Source: an uncultured Flavobacteriales bacterium (GTDB taxonomy: Bacteria > Bacteroidota > Bacteroidia > Flavobacteriales_G > NORP312). From it: a DNA stretch of 64,000 bases. Under the pieces are notes generated by a model. It was not told the origin of the DNA. It worked only from the letters and a program-made list of their open reading frames with translations, and searched no databases. Both the position numbers and the translations under genes were made by a program. Of this stretch, positions 1 to 10,067 are shown one piece after another. The stretch is taken from positions 20,045 to 84,044 of the forward strand of contig CAJQPE010000006.1 in the NCBI GenBank assembly GCA_905480125.1, written 5' to 3'. The stretch's first letter is position 1. Every line of letters starts with the position of its first letter.

Positions 1-1232
1 GCCGGATTTTCTGTCCTAGGATTGTCTGACGTGAACACAACTTTTGTTGCCAATTCACAAGCTATACCAGCCATTTTGGGGCGTTTATCAGCATCTCTAT
101 CCCCACCACATCCAACAACTGCAATAACTTGCTCGTTTCCTGTGCGGATATCATTAATCGTTTTTAGAACATTCTTTAAGGCATCGGGAGTATGTGCATA
201 GTCCACAATTCCGGTGATGTTATTTTCGGTTTTGAAATACTCGAAGCGACCCTCAACAGAAACCAACTTACTTAAAGAAGTTAGTGCATCCATTTTATCC
301 TCTCCTAACAAAATAGAAACTGCGTAAATAGTCAATAAATTGTAGGCGTTAAATGAACCTATAAGCTTGGTCCAAACTTCATTATTATCGATACTTAAAA
401 CCAAACCATCGAATTGATTTTCAATGATGCGGCATTTAAAGTCTGCCATTGTTTTTAAAGCATAGGTGCTCTTCTTAGCCCTGCAATTTTGAACCATTAC
501 GTTTCCATGCACATCGTCTAGATTAATTAAAGCGAAAGCATCTTCATTTAAGTCATCAAAAAACGCCTTCTTGGCATTAATGTAACCATCAAATGTTTTG
601 TGATAGTCTAGGTGATCATGCGTAATATTTGTAAATACGGCCCCATCAAAATTCAACCCAGCAATTCTATGTTGATCAATCGAATGACTGCTAACTTCCA
701 TGAAACAATAGGTACAACCTTTGCCGACCATCTCACGCAAAAGCGCATTTAGCTGCAAAGCATCTGGCGTGGTATGACTAGCAGGGATTTCCTCATTGCC
801 AATTAGATTTCGAACCGTCGAAAGTAAACCAACCTTATAACCTAATGATTTGAACAAATCATACAATAATGTTGCTGTGGTTGTTTTCCCGTTAGTACCT
901 GTAACGCCAACTAACTTAATTTCTTCTGATGGATTCTCATAAAAGTTAGATGCTATAAATCCCAAAGCTCTACTACAATTTTCAACTTTTACATAAGTTA
1001 TTTTACTATTTAAATTTCGTGGTAACTTTTCACAAACTATTGCAACAGAACCAACTTCTATCGCTTGATTAATAAAATTATGACCGTCAACTTGTGTCCC
1101 AGGAACTGCCACAAATAGACTTAGCTTGGTTATAGCTCTAGAATCAAAACAAATTTTTTCAATAGCTACATTCGTAGAACCGACGACCTCGTCAATGCCT
1201 GCTTTATATAATATGTCTTTTAATAACTTCAT
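1..1232 (-). CDS. murE: UDP-N-acetylmuramoyl-tripeptide/dipeptide ligase MurE (3' end truncated by window edge)
   Basis: Reverse-strand translation contains GVTGTNGKTTT, FMEVSSHSIDQHRI, TNITHDHLDYH and DYAHTPDALKNVL, all typical of MurE. ATG at 1230-1232 overlaps the stop of the upstream PBP gene. Missing from the ORF track because it runs off the window. Confidence 0.93.
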   Translation of the reverse strand, partial: MKLLKDILYKAGIDEVVGSTNVAIEKICFDSRAITKLSLFVAVPGTQVDGHNFINQAIEVGSVAIVCEKLPRNLNSKITYVKVENCSRALGFIASNFYENPSEEIKLVGVTGTNGKTTTATLLYDLFKSLGYKVGLLSTVRNLIGNEEIPASHTTPDALQLNALLREMVGKGCTYCFMEVSSHSIDQHRIAGLNFDGAVFTNITHDHLDYHKTFDGYINAKKAFFDDLNEDAFALINLDDVHGNVMVQNCRAKKSTYALKTMADFKCRIIENQFDGLVLSIDNNEVWTKLIGSFNAYNLLTIYAVSILLGEDKMDALTSLSKLVSVEGRFEYFKTENNITGIVDYAHTPDALKNVLKTINDIRTGNEQVIAVVGCGGDRDADKRPKMAGIACELATKVVFTSDNPRTENP

Positions 1233-3343
1233 TAAGACAATTCGAGCGTTATTTGATCTCCAATTTCAACACGTAATCCTGGTTTTATTGACTGATATTT
1301 TATTGTTCCCTTTCCATTTATATTTACACCAAGTCCGGCATTTTCTAAAACAAAAACGGCATCTGTAACAGCCATTCCAACAACATTTGGCACCAACCCT
1401 TTAACCACCTTTCTAACTTGAATTTCTACCGACTTAACACCCGTTTTAGTAATTGCCCATTGATTATCTATTGACTGCACATCAGTTGGCACAGCTAGCT
1501 TCTTGAAGACCTTAACTAAATCCTTTTGATTTCCGTTTTTAGAAACAGGTATTGTGTTATTTGCCATCAATTCTTGTTGTTGCAATTCCTCATGAATTTC
1601 AACACTATTAGCATAAACTTTATCCGCAATTTCTTTGAATATTGGTCCAGCAACTAAGTTTCCGTAATACACGTTGTTAGATGGGGCATTTACCACTACG
1701 ATACAAGAATATTTTGGCGCTTCAGAAGGAAAATAGCCCACAAAAGATGCCTGATGACTTACCTTAGAATCATATTTATAACCATATTTATCGTTAGCAA
1801 TTTGAACTGTACCTGTTTTCCCTGCGATTTTAAAATGTGCGTTCTTCAAGTTTCTTGCTGTACCATTTTCTACAACCTCTTCAAGAAGCGGTTTTATCTT
1901 ATTGATAGTAGACCTTGAACAAATCGACTCATTAATTACTTGTGTTTTAATCTTTCGAATAGTCTTTCCCCGAACCTGAACTTCATTTACAAATTTCGGC
2001 TGCACCATTCTACCATCATTAGCTATGGCATTATAAAAAGTTAGGATTTGAAGCGGTGTCATCTGCACTTCGTAACCAATCGACATCCAGGGCAGTGTTA
2101 CCCCGGACCAAGATTTATCCTTGGTACTTTTAATCAATGGCTCACCCTCTCCTGCTATTTCAACACCAAGAGATTGCTGAAGATTCATTTTATATAATCT
2201 ATCCACAAAAGCCTGTGGGTTTTTAGAGTAAGCATCATTAATAACTTTAGATATTCCGATATTAGATGACACAACCAAAGCTTCACCAAACGTCATTTTT
2301 CCATGACCACCAAACTTAGAATCTGTCATTACCTGATCATAGAAATTGTAACGTCCGTTACCAGTATCTACACTATCAGTGACATTAACGAGACCTTCTT
2401 CAAGAGCAGCGATTACCGAAGCTAGCTTAAAAGTAGAGCCGGGCTCAGTACTTTCTCCTATGGCGTAATTATATTGTTCGTAATAATCTCCATCTTTTCC
2501 TCGAGATAAATTAGCAATAGCTTTTATATCGCCAGTCGAAACTTCCATCATCACTACGCAACCATGGTCAGCATTATGCAGTTCCAGTTGCTCCAATAAT
2601 GCACGCTGCGCAACATCCTGTATGTTTACATCAATTGTGGTAACAATATCACTGCCGTCTTCTGGCTCTATTTCATTATCAGCATTAAGAGGCATCCAAA
2701 CACCACCGCCAATTTTTTGCATCAACCTCTTACCTTCAACACCTTTTAGCTCTGTGCGATAAGCACCCTCTAGGCCAACAGGCTTTAAACCATCTCTATC
2801 ATATCCTATCGTTCGCGCTGCTAATTGTCTGAATGGCTTTTGACGTTTATTCTGTTGCATAAAAATAAAACCGCCTTTATACCGTCCTCTTTTAAAAATT
2901 GGGAACTCACGCATCTTCTTTAATTGCGTATACCTTACATTTCTCTTGATCAAATGATACCGTGCACCATTTTCTTTAGCACCTATTAAATCCCGCTTGT
3001 ATTCTGTAGCAGTTTTATCAGCAAACAACATTGAAAGGCTTATGCAGAGTGAATCGATATTTTTATCCCACACCACATCCTTAAGTGCATCGCAATTAGG
3101 GTCAAAACGAACTTCATAAATTGGAATAGAAGTAGCTAGTAAACTACCATCTTCGGCATAGATATTTCCGCGAACAGCCTCAATGTCTTTTAGCTTAGTA
3201 GTGGTGTTTTCAGCCTTAGATATCCATTTGTCGCCCTCAACAAATTGAATATAGACAATTCTCCCCACAATAGCCGCCCCGAAAAGACACATAAAGAAGT
3301 ACACTAAGTATACACGCCACAATATGTCTTTCTTTTCTTCCAT
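1232..3343 (-). CDS. ftsI: Penicillin-binding protein / FtsI-type transpeptidase with C-terminal PASTA domain
   Basis: 703 aa; N-terminal TM, STxK-type motif EPGSTFKLAS, SSNIG, KTGTVQ, C-terminal PASTA-like VPNVVGMAVTDAVFVLENAGL; located between murE and ftsL/rsmH. Confidence 0.93.
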   Translation of the reverse strand: MEEKKDILWRVYLVYFFMCLFGAAIVGRIVYIQFVEGDKWISKAENTTTKLKDIEAVRGNIYAEDGSLLATSIPIYEVRFDPNCDALKDVVWDKNIDSLCISLSMLFADKTATEYKRDLIGAKENGARYHLIKRNVRYTQLKKMREFPIFKRGRYKGGFIFMQQNKRQKPFRQLAARTIGYDRDGLKPVGLEGAYRTELKGVEGKRLMQKIGGGVWMPLNADNEIEPEDGSDIVTTIDVNIQDVAQRALLEQLELHNADHGCVVMMEVSTGDIKAIANLSRGKDGDYYEQYNYAIGESTEPGSTFKLASVIAALEEGLVNVTDSVDTGNGRYNFYDQVMTDSKFGGHGKMTFGEALVVSSNIGISKVINDAYSKNPQAFVDRLYKMNLQQSLGVEIAGEGEPLIKSTKDKSWSGVTLPWMSIGYEVQMTPLQILTFYNAIANDGRMVQPKFVNEVQVRGKTIRKIKTQVINESICSRSTINKIKPLLEEVVENGTARNLKNAHFKIAGKTGTVQIANDKYGYKYDSKVSHQASFVGYFPSEAPKYSCIVVVNAPSNNVYYGNLVAGPIFKEIADKVYANSVEIHEELQQQELMANNTIPVSKNGNQKDLVKVFKKLAVPTDVQSIDNQWAITKTGVKSVEIQVRKVVKGLVPNVVGMAVTDAVFVLENAGLGVNINGKGTIKYQSIKPGLRVEIGDQITLELS

Positions 3344-3348
3344 TGCTC

Positions 3349-3741
3349 TTACTCGACTTCTAAAAATTCTCTGGATTTAACAACAATTTTTTTAGGTGGA
3401 GTATAAGACTCTTTCAAGCCTAGTTCTCTTTCTTCAACAATTCCAGCAATTTTGGATTGTTTACTGATATACATCAAATCTGATTTCGTTGTGATATATT
3501 CTGAGCGCATCTCCTTCAGCTCTATAGAGGAGTTATTAATATCCCTAACGGCACTTTCGGCCCAATACCCATTCACGATATAAACTAATGCAATGAGTGA
3601 CAAAAACATCAAGTAAGGCAAATGAACTACGAACTCCTCTCGAGCCAAAGCATTTCCATTAACAAGCCCAACCAAAGACTTAAAGAAATTCTGCTTCTTA
3701 CCTTTTTTTGTTCTCGATTTATTTTTTACTACTCTCATCAT
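3349..3741 (-). CDS. FtsL-like cell division protein
   Basis: 130 aa, single TM (LPYLMFLSLIALVYIVNGYWAE) followed by coiled coil; between rsmH and ftsI, as in dcw clusters. Confidence 0.75.
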   Translation of the reverse strand: MMRVVKNKSRTKKGKKQNFFKSLVGLVNGNALAREEFVVHLPYLMFLSLIALVYIVNGYWAESAVRDINNSSIELKEMRSEYITTKSDLMYISKQSKIAGIVEERELGLKESYTPPKKIVVKSREFLEVE

Positions 3742-4661
3742 AGCTTTTCTGCTATTCTTAGTTTTGCGCTGCGAGCGCGATTATTTACTTTCAACTCCTC
3801 ATTCGAAGGAGTAATTACCTTATTATTTATTGCTTTAAATGGCTTTATAACATTTCCGAAAAAGTCTTGCTCAATCATTCCTTTAAAATTCCCCGACTTG
3901 ATGAAGTTTTTTACCAACCTGTCTTCCAAAGAATGGTATGACATTATCACCAACCTTCCGCCTGGCTTTAACACTTCGGCACTTTGCTTTAAAAAATCTT
4001 GCAAAACATTCATCTCGTCATTCACTTCAATACGCAATGCTTGAAAAACCTGCGCTAAATACTGAGATGGCTTCCTCTTATCAATGCAATCAGCAATCAT
4101 TTCTTTAAACTGAAACACTGACTTAATATTCTCAGAAGACCTTGCGCTCAAGATGGTTGAAACTAAACGACCCAAACTCCTTATCTCTCCGTAAGTGCGA
4201 AATATTCGATACAAATCATCTTCCGAATACTCATTCAAGATTATTGATGCCGTCAACTTCGACCTCTGATCCATGCGCATATCCAAATCAGCATCAAACC
4301 GAATTGAAAAACCTCTATCTGGAATATCAAACTGATGAGAAGAAACACCTAAATCTCCAAGAACACCGTTAACTTTGTTACAACCCAACAAACGCAAATT
4401 GTTTTTCAAGTATTTAAAGTTTTGCGGAACTAAATTGAATTTATTGTCTTCTGGGACATTCTTTAGCGCATCAGCATCTTGATCAAAAGCAATCAAACGC
4501 CCCGAAACTAGTTTTTCGAGAATCGCTCGAGAATGACCTCCACCTCCAAAAGTTACATCAACATAGATTCCAGAAGGATCAATCAACAAACCATTTAAAC
4601 AATCATGTAAAAGAACGGGTAAATGATATTCTCTGCTACTCATCTCCAAATGAAACATCAC
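3738..4661 (-). CDS. rsmH: 16S rRNA (cytosine(1402)-N(4))-methyltransferase
   Basis: 307 aa; REYHLPVLLHDCLNGL, DVTFGGGGHSRAIL, GVLGDLGVSSHQFD, SYHSLEDRLVKNF. Confidence 0.96.
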   Translation of the reverse strand: MMFHLEMSSREYHLPVLLHDCLNGLLIDPSGIYVDVTFGGGGHSRAILEKLVSGRLIAFDQDADALKNVPEDNKFNLVPQNFKYLKNNLRLLGCNKVNGVLGDLGVSSHQFDIPDRGFSIRFDADLDMRMDQRSKLTASIILNEYSEDDLYRIFRTYGEIRSLGRLVSTILSARSSENIKSVFQFKEMIADCIDKRKPSQYLAQVFQALRIEVNDEMNVLQDFLKQSAEVLKPGGRLVIMSYHSLEDRLVKNFIKSGNFKGMIEQDFFGNVIKPFKAINNKVITPSNEELKVNNRARSAKLRIAEKL

Positions 4662-5097
4662 CCATAACCTCCTCTGCTAAAGCTTCGATATCTATATCTT
4701 CACTCATCGCATTGGTGCGTTTGGATTTATTCCAAATCTCGATAACACCCCCACTGCCAACCACAGCAACTTCCTTAGCAATTTCTGCGCTTGAAGCTAA
4801 TGGCTTCGGCACTAAAAAGCGACCGACACCATCAAGAGAAACTGGAGTCGCACCGCCCATGACACGCCTAACAAAATCATCATTCTTCTTAATCAAGCGA
4901 TTCAATCTTCGAAGACCATGATTTAATTTCTCCCACTCGCCAATCGGATACACAACAAGACAATCAGCATGGAGGTTCCGATTCACTACAAAACCTTTTT
5001 CAGCCTCTGTACCTAGCTGCTTTTTTAAGCCAGCAGGAAACATGAATCGCCCTTTGCTATCAATCTTACAGTCGTATTCGCCCAGTAGGTTTATCAT
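4636..5097 (-). CDS. mraZ: Division/cell wall cluster transcriptional repressor MraZ
   Basis: 153 aa; LLGEYDCKIDSKGRFMFPAGLKKQL and second SpoVT/AbrB-like half VSLDGVGRFLVPKPL; first gene of the dcw cluster. Confidence 0.95.
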   Translation of the reverse strand: MINLLGEYDCKIDSKGRFMFPAGLKKQLGTEAEKGFVVNRNLHADCLVVYPIGEWEKLNHGLRRLNRLIKKNDDFVRRVMGGATPVSLDGVGRFLVPKPLASSAEIAKEVAVVGSGGVIEIWNKSKRTNAMSEDIDIEALAEEVMGDVSFGDE

Positions 5098-5130
5098 TCA
5101 CTAATAATTGAGGGTAAAAGTAGAAAGAAT

Positions 5131-5170
5131 ATGACACAATTTACCACTGTTTACCACTTTATACCACTTT
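5131..5170 (-). promoter_or_regulatory. Putative MraZ box: three 10-bp-spaced AAAGTGG-type direct repeats plus one degenerate copy
   Basis: Minus strand reads AAAGTGGTAT-AAAGTGGTAA-ACAGTGGTAA-ATTGTGTCAT, ending about 34 bp upstream of the mraZ ATG. Confidence 0.75.
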
Positions 5171-5356
5171 TGTTGAAAACTTTTTAACGAATGATGATTT
5201 TAAAGGTTTCAGAAAAACCAATAAAACGAGTGGCAGCAGGGAATTGATCGTTTAAATAAGCAATAGAAAAAAGTGGGAGTTATTAACTTCGTTTTAAACA
5301 TGTACCTGTTCAAAGTCAGTTCCCCTTAATGGGTGTTTTCATAATACTTTTTTAAC

Positions 5357-5364
5357 TAAATTTG
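5357..5364 (+). promoter_or_regulatory. Bacteroidota-type -7 promoter element TAAATTTG
   Basis: Matches TAnnTTTG, about 20 bp upstream of the ATG at 5385; no clear -33 TTTG seen. Confidence 0.4.
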
Positions 5365-5384
5365 GCGCACCTGTTAGTTAGTCA

Positions 5385-6146
5385 ATGGAATTAAAAATCA
5401 AAGAAGAAGGAGGGTTTAAATACTTAGAGAAGGGCACAGGACCAGTGATTGTCGTTCTTCATGGTTTGTTTGGTGCGCTAAGTAACTTCAAAGATGTTGT
5501 TGAACATTTCTGCTCAAGCTATACGGTTGTTATTCCGATGATGCCGATTTATGAGCTTCCAGTAATTAACACAAATGTTAAAAATTTAACCAAATTCATC
5601 CATGATTTTATTGAATTTAAAGGGTATGAAAAAGTGAACCTACTTGGTAATTCCTTAGGCGGTCATGTTGGTCTAGTATACACTACGAAGCACTTAAGTT
5701 CAGTAAACTCATTGACCCTTACAGGTAGTTCTGGATTATATGAAAATGCTATGGGCGGATCTTTCCCAAGAAGAGAAGATTACGATTATATTAAGGAGAA
5801 AGTTGGCCTAACATTTTTTGATCCAAAACATGCCACTAAAGAATTAGTTGATGAATGTTATGAAATTGTTAATGACAGAGCAAGTGCGTTGCGAACATTA
5901 GCTCTCGCTAAATCCGCAATAAGGCACAATGTAGCTAAAGATTTACCTGCGTTAAATATTCCAGTCTGCTTAATTTGGGGAAAAAATGACACAATTACTC
6001 CGCCTGAAGTAGCTGAAGAATTTAAAGAACTTCTGCCAAAAGCAGATTTATTTTGGATAGACGAATGTGGTCATGCACCGATGATGGAGCAGCCGCAGGA
6101 GTTCAATACTTTATATAGTACCTGGCTAAATAAACAACACCCTTAA
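5385..6146 (+). CDS. Alpha/beta fold hydrolase
   Basis: 253 aa; VVLHGLFG, nucleophile elbow GNSLGGH, IWGKNDTITP, ECGHAPMMEQP. Confidence 0.88.
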   Translation: MELKIKEEGGFKYLEKGTGPVIVVLHGLFGALSNFKDVVEHFCSSYTVVIPMMPIYELPVINTNVKNLTKFIHDFIEFKGYEKVNLLGNSLGGHVGLVYTTKHLSSVNSLTLTGSSGLYENAMGGSFPRREDYDYIKEKVGLTFFDPKHATKELVDECYEIVNDRASALRTLALAKSAIRHNVAKDLPALNIPVCLIWGKNDTITPPEVAEEFKELLPKADLFWIDECGHAPMMEQPQEFNTLYSTWLNKQHP

Positions 6147-6186
6147 TCCATTACTATCTTCTTGCCTTTTTATATAGGATGTTCAA

Positions 6187-6792
6187 ATGAAAATAACCAC
6201 CGCCACATTTCTAAAAAGCAGTGCAGAGGCTGACAAATGTCCAAAACCAGACAAACCCGAATACGCTTTTATAGGAAGGTCTAACGTTGGGAAATCTTCA
6301 TTAATCAACATGATGACCAACAAAAAGGCGTTGGCCAAAATTTCTAGCCGGCCTGGAAAAACGCAACTTATTAATCACTTTACGATTAATGAAAAATGGT
6401 TTATGGTTGACCTACCGGGATACGGTTTTGCGAAAGTCTCAAAAAAAGATAAAGACAAATGGGTTGGTTTCACAAACACCTATCTGCTGGGCAGAATAAA
6501 CTTAATGAGTCTATTTGTATTAATTGATTCAAGACACTCTCCACAAAAAATAGATTTAGAATTTATGGAGTGGTTAGCCGTTAACCAAATTTCATTTGCC
6601 ATTGTTTTTACAAAAATAGATAAGTTGACAGATAATAACTTCGGTAAAAATATGGAGGTTTATAAAACCCGTTTACTGCAAGACTGGGAAATATTACCTA
6701 AAACATTTTACACCTCTTCTTCTCACAGAATTGGAGCGGAAGAAATTCTAAACTATATTGAAGAAACTAACAGCTTGTTTCAACTACCTTAA
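6187..6792 (+). CDS. engB: Ribosome biogenesis GTP-binding protein YihA/YsxC (EngB)
   Basis: 201 aa; FIGRSNVGKSSLIN, RPGKTQLINHF, DLPGYGFAKVSK, VFTKIDKL. Confidence 0.95.
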   Translation: MKITTATFLKSSAEADKCPKPDKPEYAFIGRSNVGKSSLINMMTNKKALAKISSRPGKTQLINHFTINEKWFMVDLPGYGFAKVSKKDKDKWVGFTNTYLLGRINLMSLFVLIDSRHSPQKIDLEFMEWLAVNQISFAIVFTKIDKLTDNNFGKNMEVYKTRLLQDWEILPKTFYTSSSHRIGAEEILNYIEETNSLFQLP

Positions 6793-8583
6793 CAGGGTAA
6801 CATGACCATTGCGACTATAATCTTCACCCGAAACACCTGAAGCGGTTAGCACATAAAAATATGTTCCCGCAGCACATGGTTGCCCGCCAAACGTATAACC
6901 AGACCACTCGCCTTTGGAATGCGTAGTTTCAAATATTAACTCTCCCCATCTATTATATATCTGTAAATCATATTGATCAACACCTGCATTAGCGGCAACA
7001 AATACATCATTTAATCCATCACCATTAGGTGAGAATACGATTGGCAGAATAAGACCTTCATCAATAGTTACCTCATTGTAAACAGTATCTACACAACCGT
7101 TTTCATCAGAAGCTATCAACATAACCGTATAAGTGCCTATTTCATCATATTCATGCCTAGGATTTTGAGAAGATGAAATGTTTTCATCACCAAAATCCCA
7201 CTCCCAAGCGAAGGAAGAAGAGCTAGCATCAGTGAAATCAACGATATCGAGTTGAGGATTATTTACTGCCGAAGTAAATGCCGCTATGGGACCTTGAAAT
7301 ACATTAACAGAAATCGAATTAGATGGCAGAGAAACACATCCGTTTGGATATGTTTCAGTCGCATAAACTTCTCCTTCAATATTTCCCCAAATGATTTCCA
7401 TTTCATCTGTACCCTGCAATTGAGGATTTAATATGGCATCTGAAGCATTTACAAACCAATCAAAATTACCAGAATTCGAATTATTTGAAGTTAATGAATA
7501 GCTTGATGATTGAGAAGCACAAGCATCTGACAAACCCGATAAGATCGGTCCTTCAGGAGATTTTTTACCAAGAGCAAAAGGAAATTCACTAAAATTAATC
7601 CAATTAGAAATTGAAAGCGATTCAAAATTTCCAGTATTAGATGCTGTCGAGTTACCGGCCTTATTCCATAAGATTGCTTCAGGCGTACCCCAAATTCCTA
7701 TCGCATCAAAAGCACCATCAATTGCTTTATAAAACATAGTAAGGTTAATCGCAGAACTACCTGCTGTTCTGTGTATCTCATGATAATAGATAGGGTTAAT
7801 TTCACACATGGAATCTGATAAATTTAAAACATCGTAGCTATCTGTAGACGCTGAATTGTTTACAAGTCGCGCAGCAAATGCATTAACTCCTGGCACAGTT
7901 ATTTCAATCTCTATGGGTCTATATCTAAAGTTATTTAAAGATGATCCCAAGGGGAAGTAATACTTGCCGACTTGCTCGGTTTGCCACCACAATGAACCAG
8001 TGGATAAACTACTAACATACCCTGTGTCCAATGTGTTTATATTATTTGTCACCGCTGATGTGTCCGGATTTAATACATACATTGTAAAGCTATCGGTAGC
8101 TAATTCCCTATCATTGAGAGATAAATTTGAATTTATAAATACGTCAATTGTTTGAGTTTTTACTCCTGTACCTAATAATGTTAAATTATTAAAAATTGTT
8201 AATTGATCTCCAGTTATTAACTGATCAGACCCTGTTAATTCAATAGTACTTGCCTGAGCAATAAAAGTTCCATTATTGATCCAGTCACCTTCTAAATGTG
8301 TTACGCCACTCCCAATGTAAACGGCTGAATTACCTGCGTCATCAATTAATAAATCCCCATTGTTTATGCTATTGGATATGGTAACATCTCCATTATTGTC
8401 AAAAAAAGAAGTATTTACACCGAGGATACCGCTTCCATTAAGCTCAACATTACCATTTATTTGCATAATAGCTCCCGGCATAACAGAAACTGCAGCGTTA
8501 TTGTAAAATGTGACTTGCGCGAATAAACAAGTGCTAGCTGCACTGATGAATATAATAGAGATAAATTGCTTTAAAAACTGCAT
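6784..8583 (-). CDS. PKD domain protein with gliding-motility-associated (T9SS type B) C-terminal domain
   Basis: Signal peptide at MQFLKQFISIIFISAASTCLFAQ (internal ATG at 8583); PKD motif WEWDFGDENISSSQNPRHEYDEIGTYTVML; C-terminal FSPNGDGLNDVF...YNRWGELIFE...GTYFYVL. Confidence 0.9.
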   Translation of the reverse strand: MQFLKQFISIIFISAASTCLFAQVTFYNNAAVSVMPGAIMQINGNVELNGSGILGVNTSFFDNNGDVTISNSINNGDLLIDDAGNSAVYIGSGVTHLEGDWINNGTFIAQASTIELTGSDQLITGDQLTIFNNLTLLGTGVKTQTIDVFINSNLSLNDRELATDSFTMYVLNPDTSAVTNNINTLDTGYVSSLSTGSLWWQTEQVGKYYFPLGSSLNNFRYRPIEIEITVPGVNAFAARLVNNSASTDSYDVLNLSDSMCEINPIYYHEIHRTAGSSAINLTMFYKAIDGAFDAIGIWGTPEAILWNKAGNSTASNTGNFESLSISNWINFSEFPFALGKKSPEGPILSGLSDACASQSSSYSLTSNNSNSGNFDWFVNASDAILNPQLQGTDEMEIIWGNIEGEVYATETYPNGCVSLPSNSISVNVFQGPIAAFTSAVNNPQLDIVDFTDASSSSFAWEWDFGDENISSSQNPRHEYDEIGTYTVMLIASDENGCVDTVYNEVTIDEGLILPIVFSPNGDGLNDVFVAANAGVDQYDLQIYNRWGELIFETTHSKGEWSGYTFGGQPCAAGTYFYVLTASGVSGEDYSRNGHVTLLR

Positions 8584-8596
8584 TTTGTCAACGAAA

Positions 8597-8604
8597 CAAA
8601 TATA
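8597..8604 (-). promoter_or_regulatory. Bacteroidota-type -7 element TATATTTG
   Basis: Minus strand TATATTTG about 13 bp upstream of the ATG at 8583. Confidence 0.4.
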
Positions 8605-8646
8605 CGAAATTGACACAATTTAGTTTCGTTATTTATCGATCTGTAT

Positions 8647-8985
8647 TTAATCTGACACAGGCCCAACTAAGCCCATTTTTTCAGCAAAAGCCGTCCCAAA
8701 TTCTTTCATTTCTTTAGCCATATCGTTTTCATTTGTTGCTCTTTCAAAAGTATCAGCCATTGTCATTATCGACTGATGAAAGAATTTCTTCATGTCATCA
8801 ACAGTCATTTCTTTGGTCCACAAATCTATACGCAACGTATTATTTTCCTTTTCGTCCCAAAGCGAAACTAGCATAGCTTTACAAGAGCTTTCCTCTCCCA
8901 CATCTGATGCCGACCAATCTATTTTTTCTGGAACCTGATTCTCATCAAGCTTAACCTTAAAATTTATATCTGATGATTTACCCAT
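8647..8985 (-). CDS. gldC: Gliding motility protein GldC
   Basis: MGKSSDINFKVKLDENQVPEKIDWSASD; directly downstream of gldB; the ATG at 8985 is preferred over the longer ORF start at 9036. Confidence 0.9.
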   Translation of the reverse strand: MGKSSDINFKVKLDENQVPEKIDWSASDVGEESSCKAMLVSLWDEKENNTLRIDLWTKEMTVDDMKKFFHQSIMTMADTFERATNENDMAKEMKEFGTAFAEKMGLVGPVSD

Positions 8986-8986
8986 A

Positions 8987-10000
8987 TTATGATTTTGGTT
9001 TATATCCCGACTCACGAAGAATTGCTTGCGCATCATTCATTTCCATTAAATTTGCTAATGAAACTTTGGGATGTTTATTCATATAAGATCTTATTATTTG
9101 CCAGCCCAGCCATACGCCAGTTCGCGCTGGCGAAACTTTGTCGAAACCTCTCGTAAATGGACCTTCTCCAGTAAACTGAATAATGTCAGATTGATTCTTT
9201 GAAAACAACAACTTATTTTGGACTAAATGCGACCACAAACTAAATTCATAATGATCGCACCAAAGTAACTGCTCTGAGGAAAACCCAATTTTTATCGTAT
9301 CACTTTTTGCTGGATAAAAAGCGTCCATCAAGTACATGATTTTACCTTCATAAATCATTTTCGACAGCAAATCTTTTTCTTTACTTTCATTTGAAAATTC
9401 GCTGATCGACCAACCTTTTAGAGCATCAACGACTAAATGATCTTTTGTCATAATATTTGATTTATACTTAGGAACCCCTAGTGCTGGGTAATAATCACAG
9501 TTGGCGCCTAGATACATATCTAAGCCTAAACCCAAGGTACTATCCATTGCAATAATTGCATAATTAAACCCGGAGATAAAAGTTATAATCTTTGGAACAA
9601 TCTTTCTAGGAAAATGATAATTATAGTACTTGAAAGCGATTTTTAGTTCCCCTTCTATCTCTTTAGTTTCACTAAACTCGTCAAATGTTCTCTGGTGCAA
9701 CTCCCTAATGTTTGCATCCTCCAAAAACCCTACGAGATTACTCGCCACAACTTCAGGATTTGGACCCCCCGTATTAATTACTGAATTAACATATTGCTCA
9801 AAAAACAAACCATACTTACCGTGTAACTTTTCCACTTCTGGCAGCATATTTGAGCGGTTGGCCGCTTCTAGTTCTTTATCAAACCGATCAAAAGAAATAC
9901 TAACATCAATTTCTGAAACGTTAACATCAAGCCTATCGCTATCGCACGTAATTAATAACAATGAGATGAGGATAAATACGATTAACTTTAAAAAACGCAT
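8987..10000 (-). CDS. gldB: Gliding motility lipoprotein GldB
   Basis: 337 aa; lipobox-like LLLITCDS; GldB-type sequence SRFDKELEAAN-like N-terminus and IRSYMNKHPKVSLANLM; followed by gldC. Confidence 0.9.
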   Translation of the reverse strand: MRFLKLIVFILISLLLITCDSDRLDVNVSEIDVSISFDRFDKELEAANRSNMLPEVEKLHGKYGLFFEQYVNSVINTGGPNPEVVASNLVGFLEDANIRELHQRTFDEFSETKEIEGELKIAFKYYNYHFPRKIVPKIITFISGFNYAIIAMDSTLGLGLDMYLGANCDYYPALGVPKYKSNIMTKDHLVVDALKGWSISEFSNESKEKDLLSKMIYEGKIMYLMDAFYPAKSDTIKIGFSSEQLLWCDHYEFSLWSHLVQNKLLFSKNQSDIIQFTGEGPFTRGFDKVSPARTGVWLGWQIIRSYMNKHPKVSLANLMEMNDAQAILRESGYKPKS

Positions 10001-10028
10001 GCTTGAATTTTGAGTACTATTGAATGTT

Positions 10029-10057
10029 CAAATGTATTAATAGCATAAACCAACAAA
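10029..10057 (-). promoter_or_regulatory. Putative gldB promoter: -33 TTTG and -7 TACATTTG
   Basis: Minus strand TTTGTTGGTTTATGCTATTAATACATTTG; 17 nt between TTTG and TACATTTG, about 28 bp upstream of the gldB ATG. Confidence 0.6.
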
Positions 10058-10067
10058 TTATATTGGT

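Noticed and set aside
3622-4044. 140-aa plus-strand ORF
   Set aside because: Antisense to ftsL/rsmH, whose protein motifs are unambiguous; no independent coding evidence.
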